Source of the DNA: Lomentospora prolificans
Taxonomy: Eukaryota > Ascomycota > Sordariomycetes > Microascales > Microascaceae
Assembly: GCA_029532625.1 (NCBI GenBank)
Contig: JARFXM010000006.1
Location: 806,001-870,000 of the forward strand
DNA length: 64,000 bases
Reading direction: 5' to 3'
Shown: piece after piece, positions 13,152-24,580 of the stretch
How positions within the stretch are numbered: position 1 is the first letter of the stretch
Layout of the letters: the number at the start of each line of letters is the position of its first letter
Made by a program: the position numbers and the translations under genes
The notes under the pieces: model-generated
What the model was told of the DNA's origin: nothing
Databases searched by the model: none
The model's input: the letters and a program-made list of their open reading frames with translations, nothing else

Positions 13152-15606
13152 ATGGCCGCCGTCTCACCTCCTCGATCCGTACCTCCTTCGTCTCCCAACG
13201 CCACACGGCGGAAACCCATCCCATCCTCTTTGACGAGTTCTCCAGAAAGGACCGTGAGCCTCGAGAATGCTTCTCACAAGCCCCTTCCAGTCGTTCCCTT
13301 GACAACAGGCGCGCTCTTTCGGGATGCCCCCGTCTCACCCGTCCGCGTAAGCCACCAGACGGGGACTTTGCCCTCGCCGTCCAACGCGCACATTGAGCTC
13401 GCCCCTCCTCTTCCCGACACCCCTACTCTCCAATTCCACCACACCGACGACCGCGACCTCCCGCGGACTCCTGAAGCGCCCTCGCCCCCGCCGCACAGCC
13501 CTCGGTATCAGGATCTCCAAGCCAAGCAGGACGCTCAGACTATCGATAAGCCTCTCCCTCCCGTTCTGAACCCCGAGCCTCCCGTACTCCCCCAAAAAGA
13601 GCTTCCCAACGCTCGTGTGGCGCAACTTTCTGGTAATAGTCAGGGCACTCCGGTAGCCTCGCCTGAGCCCGACGACGGCAGCAGCATTCTTAGCCCTTCA
13701 GTCGATGCCCGGTTTCTCGATCCCCATAGGCAAAGCCGAGAGTCTGATACTACGTCAAGCACTACTCCTGCTCAAACGTCCACCGAATCTTCGGGCGCCA
13801 CCAGCGCCAGCTCCGTCAATGAGCACCCGGATTGCACCGAAGACTCTGGGAGCGGTTCTCCTGAGAGCTCCGTACTTGAGGGCAGCATACCGAGGAACCA
13901 ATCCGTCCCCGGTTTCCAATATCATCATAACGCTCAATACCCCCCTCGTGTCTCAAGTGTGCCCCACGAAGGGGGCGATCTAAGGGCCGTCTCTAACCCG
14001 GACCTGCTCGAGACCGGCACCGCCGTCAACCGGCACTTAACCCCGAGCCAGCAGTTCATCCGCCGAAGCTCTCTTCCTCGCCCCAACTCGGCCTATTCCA
14101 TTTATTCGGACTACGGGCCAAGGGGGCGATCGCCCAACCTCTTCCCCGGGGGCTCCCACGTTCGTGCGCCCTCGGTACAGTCTAGAAGATCCCCCGATCT
14201 CAGGCCCTCTTCCTATGCAGAGCTTTTGAACGTGCCATACCCTCAGCCGCCTCCCGCCCCTATCAGCTTCGACAATTCCCATCTCAAGAGCGCCGTCGGA
14301 AACAATGCCGCCCTACTTAGCAGTCAGAAGACACTGGACATGTACCGACAGAACGTCAAGAAGACAAACGATTACTCGATCCAGTACTCTTTTGCCGTCT
14401 TCCTCATCTCAACCGCACAGGAGATGGGCCTAAACCCCGAGGAGCCCGAGCCTAGGAAGCCCAGTCCGCAGTCGAACAAGGGTGGTGAAAGCCCCAGCCC
14501 TTACCCGCAGAACGGCATGTCCCCCTACGAGCTGGTCAAGGAAGCTCGAAGCATTCTACAGCGCTTGGCAAACAACGGTTATCCGTTTGCGCAGTACTAC
14601 CTCGCTGACGGCTACGCTTCCGGTCTTTTCAGCAAGGGGAAGGAAGATTACAACACTGCTTTCCCGCTGTTTATTCTCGCAGCCAAGCATGGACACGCTG
14701 AGTCAGCCTACCGCGCTGCTCTGTGTTACGAGTTTGGCTGGGGCTGCAGAAAAGACCCGACCAGGGCCGTCCAGTTCCTGCGAGTTGCGGCAACCAAGAG
14801 CCATCCCGGAGCCATGACTCGTCTCGGACGTGCCTGCCTTTCAGGCGACCTCGGTGAGAGGCGTTACCGTGAGGGACTGAAATGGCTAAAGCTTGCAACG
14901 GAAGCCGCCGATACGATCAACAATTCGGCGCCCTACCACCTCGGATGTCTTTACGAGACCGGCTATGGCGACGACATCTTCCTGGATGAAAACTACGCCG
15001 CCGAGCTGTTTACGCAGGCCGCCGAGTTGGGCCATGCCGAAGCCAACTACCGCATGGGTGACGCCTACGAGCACGGCAAACTCAACTGCCCGCGAGACCC
15101 CGCCCTGAGTGTCCACTTCTACACTGGAGCTGCCGAAAAGGGCCACCCTGCCGCCATGATGGGCCTGTGCGCCTGGTACATGGTCGGTGCGGAACCGATT
15201 CTCGAGAAGGATGAAGAAGAGGCCTATGAGTGGGCGCGTCGCTCCGCGGAGCTTGGTAAGTCACGTTGCACCTTGCGCAACCTTATTCTTTGTGCATGAT
15301 TCACACCTTTGAGTGGACTCGCAGGGACCCGACTGATCGGCTAACCATGAGTCCCATGTAGGTTATGTTAAGGCACAGTACGCCGTGGGCTACTTCACGG
15401 AGATGGGCATAGGCTGCCGGCGCGATATACTCGAGGCTAACGTCTGGTATGTCAAGGCGGCCGACGCCGGCGACGAGCGAGCCAAGCAGAGAATTGCCAC
15501 GATCAACGCCGCGATCAGGGGCGGTCAGGTACCGGGCGCGACTGCGGGTCGTAGTGGAAAGATCAAGAAGCAGAATGGTGACGATAAGGAATGCATCGTG
15601 ATGTAA
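13152..15606 (+). CDS. SKT5/Chs4-type chitin synthase activator with Sel1 repeats and CAAX box
   Basis: Two exons (13152-15255, 15362-15606) encode 782 residues; the intron begins GTAAGT, has a CTAAC branch site and ends in TAG. The first 370 or so residues are Pro/Ser-rich and disordered-looking. From about residue 455 to 755 there is a run of Sel1-like repeats recognisable by LANNGYPFAQYYLADGY, AAKHGHAESAYRAALCYEFGWG, AAELGHAEANYRMGDAYEHG and similar units. The last four residues are CIVM, a prenylation (CAAX) signal, as in yeast SKT5/Chs4. That protein binds and activates the CHS3 synthase at sites of growth. A CHS3-type gene lies about 10 kb upstream in the opposite orientation. The exact paralogue among fungal SKT5-like proteins cannot be fixed, but the family call is firm. 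Confidence 0.9.
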
Positions 15607-16282
15607 TCGAAACACTTAGACGAAGCATGCCTAATGATGCGGGCCAGCAAAAGAAGAAGAGACGAAAACGGAGAACGACAGTAACATTGCAGGTGAAAGG
15701 AAGGCGATTCTCATGATACACACAAGATGATGAAGGTTAGATATTGTCCAGTTTCGGCAGGGGGGTTTTCGGGCACTGGAATCCGCAGACACACACCCGA
15801 CGCCCACGCACACACACACACACACATATTTCTCGGCTCTTGAGGAGCCACCTGTTTTGGCACACCTCGGCGACTCCCTTTTTTTGCAATTACAGGATTC
15901 TTCCCCCCCGGTGGTCTTTCTCAACAAGTCTACAAGCCTCGGAGAGCCGGAGGTCTTGTTTGGCTACCTCATACGTCATTTTTTAAAAAAAGAAAAAAAA
16001 TTAAAAGCTCTCTACGGCCAGCATCAGCTTCTTACCGCTCAATCATTGGATTTCAAAAGGAGGATCAACAGCGCGTCCCACTTTTGGTTTACATGTTTGG
16101 GAGGGGAGACATCAAAGCGCGAAGGACTTAATAGCGAGATTATTCTCTTGCCTAGGTTTTTGGGATTGCATTTGCTCAGGAATTAATTGCTTTGTTTTTC
16201 TTTGGCACCTTTTGAAACACACCCTCCTTTATTCGCAATCCTCGAGCTTTTCTTAGAGACCCAAACACCCTCTAGCATATCA

Positions 16283-16304
16283 TTTCTTTCTTTCTTTCTT
16301 TCTT
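16283..16304. repeat. TTTC tetranucleotide microsatellite
   Basis: About five uninterrupted TTTC units in the convergent intergenic region downstream of the SKT5-like gene. Confidence 0.8.
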
Positions 16305-17088
16305 GTTTCCAACTCCTTTCTAGGGTTCTTGTCGGCGTTTTTCATGGGGGGGGGGCGAAAGAAAGGATTGTTGGCCTGCTTTTATGCTTTGGTTTCCTTT
16401 TTCTTTATTTCAACCTGCTCTCCACATGCTCGATGTTCTTCCCTCGGACCTCAGTCCTTATCCCTTCCCTCCTCCTTGTGCTTACCCCCGACTTGCTATT
16501 ATTTCCCCTCAACCATCATGGGGAGCTCAAAGAGTGGTCAAGGTGAAACTGAAGAGGAGGCTTCTTCTTTCTTATGGGGAGGATGAGAGAGGCAGGTTGA
16601 GTTTGCGGTTCTTGTTGCCAGCCTGGTAGTTGCTGTACATACCAACCATAGATAGTAATCATGCCCTGTTCGGGCGAAAAGAGGTGGTTGCTTGTTTGAA
16701 AGTCTGTCTATTTACCACAACCTTGTGCAACTTGGTTTTGTTTAGATGTGTTATGTATGCTTGCTTATACAACTGCTCTATATCGCGGTGAAGATTCAAA
16801 GTAGGGTTTTCTTTTTCACAAAACACAATCTGCGTGGATACCATTACCGATCAAGATGCCAATGCAGTGTCAGTGTCTTAATCGCAAGAACAGTGCTTAC
16901 ATCAAAAGAAAGAGACTCGCCATTACTTTAAAAACTAAACCCAGAAACCAACCCGAAAAGAAAGATGTCCCGTACAAGCATCTAGAATTAACCTCGCCGG
17001 CCACCACCTCCCGAGTCTCTCACTTCTTTGCCCGTTTGTGCTACTATGCCTATGCGCAAAAACATTGACGGGAAAGCTGTAAACAAAC

Positions 17089-17109
17089 AAAAAAAAAAAA
17101 AAAAAAAAA
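17089..17109. repeat. Poly(A) homopolymer, 21 bases
   Basis: Uninterrupted A run on the plus strand, close to the 3' end of the minus-strand polo kinase gene. On the transcribed strand it would read as poly(T), so it is not a poly(A) signal for that gene. Confidence 0.85.
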
Positions 17110-17378
17110 GCTCGTCGTGGGAAAAGAAGAAAAACTGAACACCAACAGAAAATGGTTCCGGCATGATAGTCATGGCTTCGTTAAGGCTTGTTTGTTTTTG
17201 CAGAGTTGTTGGCTGTTGTGTCTCTCGAGAACCACCGGGGCAAAAAGAAACGACAGAGAAATACATGGTATATAGCATCCCGGAAACGCCAATGCGCCTC
17301 TCCGTATCCGTATCGTGCGGAACAAGACAAACATGACACAGAAACAACGTGTGCAAGGTAGGCACGAGATCAACCATT

Positions 17379-20300
17379 TTACGCTCCGTCACCCTTCGGT
17401 GTAGTCTTTTTCCTTCTCGACTCGTCAATGTCCTCGCCAATCTCCTCCGGCTTCCTGGGATCGACGAATGAGGTGAGCCTCCTATCTCCCCAGCGAGCAC
17501 CGACGGTGACCCATACGTGCTTCTGTGGGATGGGCACGTTGACGGTCTCACGGTAGCCCGTCCATCGAAGGCGGCCCTCGCGGCTCATCGAACTGTTGCC
17601 GAGCCCGCCATTGGTGACCCACTCTTTGACGACCCGCCTGATAAAGTCTACCTTGTGGCGGAAATCATTAGCGGCGGGAATACCCTGGAGCTCAGGACTG
17701 ATCTCAGGGCGTCGCCGGGTGGAGGAGGTGGTGGAGCGAGTGGAGCGCGCCGCGGTAGGCTTAGTCTGGAAGTTGAGGAGGGTCTGGAGGGGATACGAGA
17801 GCACGCCACGTTCGTCGAGAGCGTTGGACGCGAGCTCACCCGTGGCAGCAAGCTGGGTGGCAGCGTCCTCGGGAAGGTGCCAGAAGTGACACCACGTACC
17901 TGTTGCATCAAGAACGAGTTTGGTGTGGTCGGGGAAGTTGAATTGAAGGTGGCCGTCGCAGAAGACCCAGCAGCCGACGTCGCCGAATCGCTGGTAAAAA
18001 ATGACAACCTGGGCCGGGTCGGCCTCCTCTTGCCCGGACGGCAGCGCGTTGAGCGGTGATGCTTCGCCTGCAACCCCATCATCCCTCCCATAGGCGATCA
18101 TGTAGTTGGCAAACTTCTTCCAGAGGATGATCCTCTCCCGCTTCCTATATTGGTACGCGTCCGAGCCGGGTCCGAGCTTAGCGGGTACGCCATCCTCTCC
18201 TACGGAAACTCGGAATTGTGTAGGCGACATGGTGAGTTGCGCGAGGCCCTCCTCGCCACGATTCTCGAAGAAGTGGACGTTGCGGTTCATGGGCACCGGC
18301 TGATGCCTGTCGGGATATCGCTCGTCTTGGCGGAGCTGAACGTGACGTTCCGAGTCCTGGATGAGCATGCAGGCAGGCGGGAGAAGTACTGCCTTGCTAC
18401 CCTCGGGTGTCGCAATCTCCCGAAGGACACAGCCGATGCCGCCGTCGTTAAGGATGTATCCGAGGCCAAACTTATTCGTGTAGTCAACCCACTTCACGAC
18501 CACTTGAGGGTGAGGGGGCGCTACCGTCTTAGAGGTGATGATGGCCATAGTGCGGGCGTTGAGCGCTCGTTCCAGCTCCGTCTGCAGTCGTTGCAGGCGA
18601 CCCAGGATTATATCAGGCTGGGTTCCGCCGACTTCGACCGTGCGTTCCCGGGGGCTGAAGAGAGAAGACTTAATGACGGGAGTGGACTGCATCCGGACGG
18701 TAGCCGGCGCGGAGACGGTCTCCCGGGCTGATGACTGCCGATCAATAGAACCAGTTGAAGCAGTGCGGGCATGGCCCAACGCCTTGGATCTCATGGCCGG
18801 ATCCGATTCAGCTTTCTGGATCGTCTCACTACGCGATCGCAGAGCAAGGGGATCGGCAGTCTGCTGGCGTTCCCTACGGGGTAGGGAACGTAGCCCAAGG
18901 TTCCGCTCTTGGGTAGCTTCAGTAGTCTGGGCCTTCTCAGCGATTGCTCTGCGGCGGGACATTGTAGAGGCTGAGGTTACTGAAGACTTGAGGGCGGAAG
19001 AAGGAGCTGTTGAAGTTGTCGCGGAGGAGATAGTGGAGGTTGTTGAGGCAGTAGTAGCCCGGGAAACCATAACACCAGCGGGCCTGCTCTGAGCTCGCTG
19101 CTGAGCAGCGAAACTCTGAGGAGGTTGCCTGAGAAGCCCAGTGGGCATATTCGCTGACTTTGTGGTCTCGCCCTCCGTAACGGGTTGCAAGTTGGACTGC
19201 GCCTGCACCTGCACCCGGGCTTGAGGTGGCTGAGGCTGCTGGTATTGTTGATGCGAGGGCAATAGCTTGCGTACCCGGCTAGAGCCAGACGACTGAGGCT
19301 GCTCGCCAAGCCACTCATCAAAAGGTCGGTACACAATACCCTCGGCCAAAGGAATCATGGGAGTGAGGCAGGCCTTCTCCTCAGCCGCCATCTCTTTCCA
19401 AACCTGCGAGTGAACCACCTGTGTGGGGGCATAGGGGCCCACCATGCACTCAATGGAGAGGTTCTTCAAGTTCTCGAGAGATTCTGCGTACTGCTTTTCG
19501 CTTAACTCTTCCATGTAGAACTCGGAACGCTCAGGCGGCAGCTCGCGAAGCTTGGGCGTGATGTCAGCGGCGACGGGCATGTAGCCTACACGGAACCAGG
19601 GGTGCTGAACAATAGAATCGGGGTCAGGACGAGACTCGGGGCTCTCTAGCATACTAGCAACCAGGTCCTTGGCCTCGCCACTGATGAACTTTTGGGTAGT
19701 TTCGGGATCCGGCCAGTCGTAATCCCTCTCACGAGCGCGACGGTAGATTTCATCAGTGGTTGACGACTGGAAAGGGGGCTTTGATGTGAGCATGGCAAAC
19801 CTATGTGACCCGTTAGTTCATATCAAGAGATGTGGACTGCGGATGCCCTTACATGATGATGCCTAAGCTCCAAATATCGACGGAATGATCATGACCCTTC
19901 TTTCCCTTTTCTAGAATTTCAGGAGCGATATAGTTGGGGGTACCGCAGAGAGTAGTACGCCTTATCGTCTGCATGTCACGTCCGGTCACAACCAAAGCCG
20001 CGAGGCCGAAATCGCCCACCTTGGCGTTCATCCGCGAGTCCAAAAAGATGTTACCCATCTTCAAGTCACGATGGATGATGCCCTTAGCGTGCATATACTT
20101 GATAGCGCCCGAGATCTGTACTGCATAAAACCGCACCTCAGGTTCGGTAAGGCCTTTCCGCCTCTTGACCATATCCATGAGTGAGCCGTTGGGACAGAGT
20201 TCGAGGACAAGGTAAGTCGACTGATCGAAGGTGAAGGCGCGAAGGAACTGGACGATATTCTTGTGCTTCATCTTGGAGTGGATCTGAAGCTCGGTTTGGA

Positions 20301-20702
20301 ACTGCTTCCGGGTTAGCCAAGAAAACCAAGATCATAGGTCCCACGAAGTCTTGTGCCCACACATACCTTTTGCTCCATCTTGGGGGGCATCTTGCTCTTC
20401 ACGATCTTGAGGGCGTACCTCTGCTTCGTACCTTCGAGTTGGCCATGGTAACAGATGGCAAAGCCCCCCTTTCCGAGAAGCTTTCCGACCTGATATACGG
20501 AACCCTTGGGGTTGTTGACAGTGGAAGGTTCTAAAACCTGGGCAGGCGGCGGAGGCGGGTGCTCCTTCTCTTTGGCTGCCTTGAATTGTGCGGCCTTGAC
20601 CTTGAGCTCAGCTGCCTTATTGGGCATCCTCTGGGCATTCGCGTCCCTAGGCGACAGAGCCTCTAGGTCGATGACCCCTTTTACGCCCAGCCTATGGGCC
20701 AT
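17379..20702 (-). CDS. Polo-like kinase (Cdc5/Plk1 family)
   Basis: Three exons (20702-20367, 20301-19853, 19800-17379) encode 1068 residues. The Ser/Thr kinase domain spans about residues 70-330: glycine loop GKLLGKGGFAICYHG, catalytic Lys99 in YALKIVK, HRD at 189-191, DFG at 209-211, and a T-loop TTLCGTPNYIAPE in which Thr229 matches the activating threonine of Plk1. A long Ser/Thr/Gln-rich linker follows. Two polo boxes then appear, PB1 from about 695 (VVVKWVDYTNKFGLGYIL) and PB2 from about 863 (VIFYQRFGDVGCWVF). PB2 keeps the His/Lys phosphopeptide pincer in DHTKL (H887, K889). A basic C-terminal extension of about 150 residues follows, longer than in yeast or animals. The expected role is mitotic entry, septation and cytokinesis. 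The introns are 65 and 52 bases. Confidence 0.95.
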
Positions 20703-22697
20703 TGCGGTTTGGATCGGTCGAGGGTCGATAGAAAAGCGGTCTGGGTTGTGGCGGGACCTCAGACCTAGGAATACGCGAGATAAATGCTATGGGTGGTGCC
20801 CGACTCTTCCTCGGAGGAATACGCAGGGAAGCAGATCGGAAGGCTGATTATTTGTGGTATAGAGTCAGTTGAGTGTCTCTTATTATAGAAGATACAACCA
20901 ATGAAGGGGGAATGGCGCGGTGTCTCAGAGGCTAGAACTCACATTTGTTGTAGCGTTATCCCACGAGCCCATACGGCAACGAGGGGAAATCACAACACAC
21001 GGGGAGAAGGGAGAGAGGTAGGTAATACACTTGCACACTCACAACCGAGGAAGGGAATTAAGGAGAATAAATCACGGCTTGGAAAGAGCCGGAGATTTTA
21101 GGGGAGAGAATCGGGCGGTTGTGATGTGTGTTGGACGGGGTGTGTGACGGGATGGAGTTGGTCGAGGTTGAGCTGCCGTGGAGCCGTTTGTGTATCTCGT
21201 GCGCCAAATTTGGTTGCGCGGCAACGAGGGACAGCGCTGGACCCTGGGGATACATATACATCAAATATTATACAACAGACCGCAACAGGGTCCACGAAGC
21301 CACGCTACGCATCGAGAAATGAATGAATAATAATAATAGGATTATTAATCTCAAATCTTCAATTTTTTTTTTTAGACCTTTGAGTTGATAATCCTGTAGA
21401 GCCTTTCCATTTAACTCAGATCAATCGCGTATTACCACCGACGAAGAACTCGACGACTCGGCGGGCATCCTAATCGCCTAAATGCTTTCTCAACAGCTGC
21501 TGCCCTCCATAGTGGTCGCCGTCTCGGCCAGATCTCCATCACTACTAGAGACCTTGCATAAAGCACGAGCTTGGCTTTCGGACAGCGGCCGTCCAACCAC
21601 GCAAGCCGACATTTGTGCACCTACTTGGGCTGTATTCTTAGACCCTCGCGATGGCGCCGTCGCTGCGTTAGTCCCCGGATTCACTTGTCTCCTAAGACTG
21701 TTTAAGGTCTCGTGTAGGTGCGCCGGCGAGGCTAGAGGGATAAGCACAATCGGTGAGTTTGCAGCAAGTCTAGTGTCCGGTTAGAATATGCTATGCCCTG
21801 CTACGGTCCTTAAGCCTGCTAGCTTACTCAACATGAAGCTTGAGTAAAGCGTCCGTAGCAGTCTTATCCGGTGTCTCTCCCACTAGAAATACCGCTGCGA
21901 TGTCCGCTCCAACATTCAGTCGGCCCAGTGTCTTCACGCGTTCTTGGCTCTCTGGCATGTCGATGTCCGCTGCTAAGCAGAGAGAGTCGGTACGTCCTCG
22001 CTCGTTTACCTGATTGGTGGACGGGGTATGCGATATCGTGACTGCCAACTCGCATCTCTGAATGGGCTATCAGAGTACAACATTCCCTAGTAAATTCATT
22101 GCCAGAACACACCGCGTCATTTTAGAGACTGGTCCTGAAGGTTAGCCGCTACTGCCGTAGCCCAAATGGGCCGCTTCATTCGAGAGGTGCAAAGCATGGC
22201 TGAACTACCGAACGAAAGCAGAGCATGGGAAGTCAGCGTCTTATACGAAGGTAGCCGGGTGTATATTGGCCCCATTGAGGGTATCATCGGTAGTGATTGG
22301 AGATGTAAAATCTATGGTCCTAGTCTATTTTGAAATGCAGTGAGAGTGTGGTACATTGGAAGGAACCCTATGATTGTCCCTTCCTTGTTTTTTTGGGGAC
22401 AGCGGAGTGAAGTGTTGGCCCAGACCTCTCACAGCTGGCAGTCGCGATCATCCATCCGGTATCAATATCAATGTCCCTGTGAAAAGCACATTAATATGTC
22501 TGATGACCTCTTAACCGGGTGCGCAGTTGTCTCCCCGAATCCGTATATCATACAGTCTGTTGTTTGAGGTGTTCCTTTTTTCTTTCTCGCTCATCTCATA
22601 TTCGCAGAATGCTAACTCTAGATCTCCACGCTAGATCTAAGAGCACGCATCCCCTCCTCGACCCTCGTTTTCCTCCCTGTTTGATGTCGTTTATTCC
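20703..22697. other. Intergenic region: polo kinase promoter and downstream of OPA3-like gene
   Basis: The part near 20703-21330 is the leader/promoter side of the minus-strand polo kinase. The rest has only short frames on both strands (for example 21482-21784) without domains or good codon bias. No tRNA, rRNA or mobile element is recognised. Confidence 0.6.
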
Positions 22698-23465
22698 TTA
22701 TCCCGTCGGCTGGGGGTCGCTCGGCTGCAAACTCGGCAACAGCGGCTTCTTTGTCTTCGGATCCCTCAACACCCTCAACGCCTCCTCTAACCGATCCATC
22801 CTCACCCTCTGCTTCTCCTCCAACTCGACCAGCTCCTCCTCCCTCAGCTTCATCTCCTCAATCTTATCCGTCAACGCCTTGATCCTCTCCAGATTCTGGT
22901 CCGGCTTCTGCGACGCCCGCCAGTACTCAAAGATGAGCAACCCGCCCGCCACCCCGAGTATGAAGGCGTCGCCCACCACGTCCGCAAACAGCGACACCGC
23001 CTTGGCCTCGGGTAGTTGCCTGAACTTCCTCTTCCACACGCTTTGCCACTTTGGCCGCGACTTGGAGCCGCTGCTGCCGCTCCCGCTAGACGAGCCCTCC
23101 TTCTTGGACGCCTCTTCTTTTTCAACTTGTTCTTTAGTCTTGACCGTGGGCGCCTCGGCTAGCTCCTTGGCTCGCATCTCGGCGTCGACGTTTCGTAATA
23201 GTGCGACCGATAACCTCATGTTGAGCTGATGTATCGATTGGCCATGCCTCGCCGCAAAGGCCCGAAAGCGTGGATGATCGTGCGCGGCTGCCTTGATTTG
23301 GTTCTTTACCGACACCAGAAATTAGTATTTCACAAACTCTAGGATAGTACGGGGCAAAGCAATGAGACAGAAGGATCCTGGAGAAAAAGAAAGGCATACC
23401 GCGCCATATTTGGAGATATGACGGACGAAGAGCGCCGCGAGTTTGAAGAGTGGCAGCGGGACCAT
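22698..23465 (-). CDS. OPA3-like mitochondrial protein
   Basis: Two exons (23465-23400, 23303-22698) encode 223 residues; the 96-base intron has an ACTAAT branch site. The N-terminus MVPLPLFKLAALFVRHISKYGA followed by NQIKAAAHDHPRFRAF matches the OPA3 family start, including the conserved hydrophobic N-terminus and the IS+P/YxANxIK pattern. The middle carries a Ser/Gly-rich insert and a hydrophobic stretch around AVSLFADVVGDAFILGVAGGLLIFEYWR. The C-terminal 60 residues are charged and coiled-coil-like. OPA3 proteins sit at mitochondrial membranes and affect lipid metabolism and morphology; the molecular role is not settled. The splice choice at residue 22 rests on the family pattern. Confidence 0.88.
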
Positions 23466-24009
23466 GGTAGCTGTCAATGAAGCTCCTCGGTGGCCCGGTT
23501 TTCTATATTAGAGCGATTCCCCCGTGAGAATTGGAAAGAAGAAAGAAATTTCGTAATCACTCGTTCGTACCATCAGAGAGAAAAGGACGGGTTCGAAGTA
23601 GAGGGTTCAATAAACAAAAATATACTCTTCGCGGCTCCGGTCTCGACCGGGTTGGTTGTGATCTGAAATGAGTAATTGGGGCATAACGCGACGGTAAATA
23701 TTCGGGAGGAATCGCCGATTCAATTCGGGTTCGGACTTAATGAGATCACTCTCGACAACCGTGAACCCGTCACTCCACCCTATAGAGCGGGATTTCGTAA
23801 AGCAGTCACAATTAACTTAGAAGAGACCGATATTTTCTTTTAATGCCTTTTTTTTTTTTTTAACTCTTAATCTAGTAGTTTTCGTCAATTAGGTCCTCAC
23901 CGGACTAGGCGTGGAAGCCCACCGCCTCCTCGAATGACATCATCGCATGCGGGGCGCCGCGCTCAATTCCCCTCCTCGCGTCCACAGTGGGTATTATTAT
24001 ACAAGGAAT
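23466..24009. other. Intergenic region between OPA3-like and RTC3-like genes
   Basis: About 540 bases holding the OPA3-like promoter and the 3' flank of the RTC3-like gene. A T-rich tract lies near 23847-23862. No open frame with a recognisable domain is present. Confidence 0.6.
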
Positions 24010-24580
24010 TCAACGAGTCTTGGTAGAGTTGTAGGAGTCGTTGGTGTTGCCCTGACGTTCGGGCATCTGTTCAACAGGTCAGCAAACAATCAGGGGCGGT
24101 GAAATGCGGGGCAATGGTAGTACGAACCTCCATTTCCTGGGCCTCACCCTCTTCGAGGATCTTCTTGATGATGGCATCCTCGTCCGTCGTGTCAAACTGG
24201 TTCTCCAGGTCCCCCTTGGAGGGGGCATCGTAGATACCCTGTGTTCCTTGGCTAAATGGAGGCATGGTGTTAGCGTTGTCCGTTGCTCCCTCACATGTTT
24301 ACCAGCAGGACTCCCTCGGGTCGAGCGAAGCCCAAGGTGAGCGAGAGGTGTTGCCCCTCGGCCGCGCCAACTAAACCAGGATCAGGTAAACAATTCTTTC
24401 CTGGAAAGTTACTTACCCGCCAGTGCCAAAGATCTTGAAGCTGGAGATGAAGTGGGCAAGGGGGATAGACCTGTCAGTCTTCCACTTCTTGTAGGTATCG
24501 GCGTCGTCAACGAAGACGATGAAGTCTTGGTGGTTACCCTTGAGGTGAACCCGGGTCTTGATAGCTTCGCCTCGCGCCAT
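24010..24580 (-). CDS. RTC3-like protein with SBDS N-terminal domain
   Basis: Three exons (24580-24417, 24251-24128, 24066-24010) encode 114 residues. The protein consists of a single SBDS-like N-terminal fold: it begins MARGEAIKTRVHLKG, continues HQDFIVFVDDADTYKKWK and FISSFKIFGTGGQGTQGIYDAPS, and ends in an acidic helix and a short Asn/Ser/Thr tail. This size and layout match yeast YHR087W/RTC3, a small cytosolic/nuclear SBDS-domain protein linked to RNA metabolism and telomere capping phenotypes. Introns of 165 and 61 bases were placed by frame; the second donor reads GTTCGT, which is uncommon, so the last 18 residues are the least certain part. Confidence 0.85.

Larger units (their letters stand above)
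15607..17378. other. Convergent intergenic region with simple repeats
   Basis: This stretch separates the 3' ends of the SKT5-like and polo kinase genes. It is low-complexity and T-rich on the plus strand, which creates hydrophobic-looking chance frames (for example 16187-16546) with no domain. It contains a CA run at about 15808-15826, TTTC repeats at about 16283-16304 and a 21-base A run at 17089-17109. No RNA gene is seen. Confidence 0.6.

Noticed and set aside
16187..16546. Hydrophobic 119-codon frame that looks like a membrane protein
   Set aside because: The Leu/Phe/Ser content follows from T- and C-rich low-complexity DNA downstream of the SKT5-like gene.
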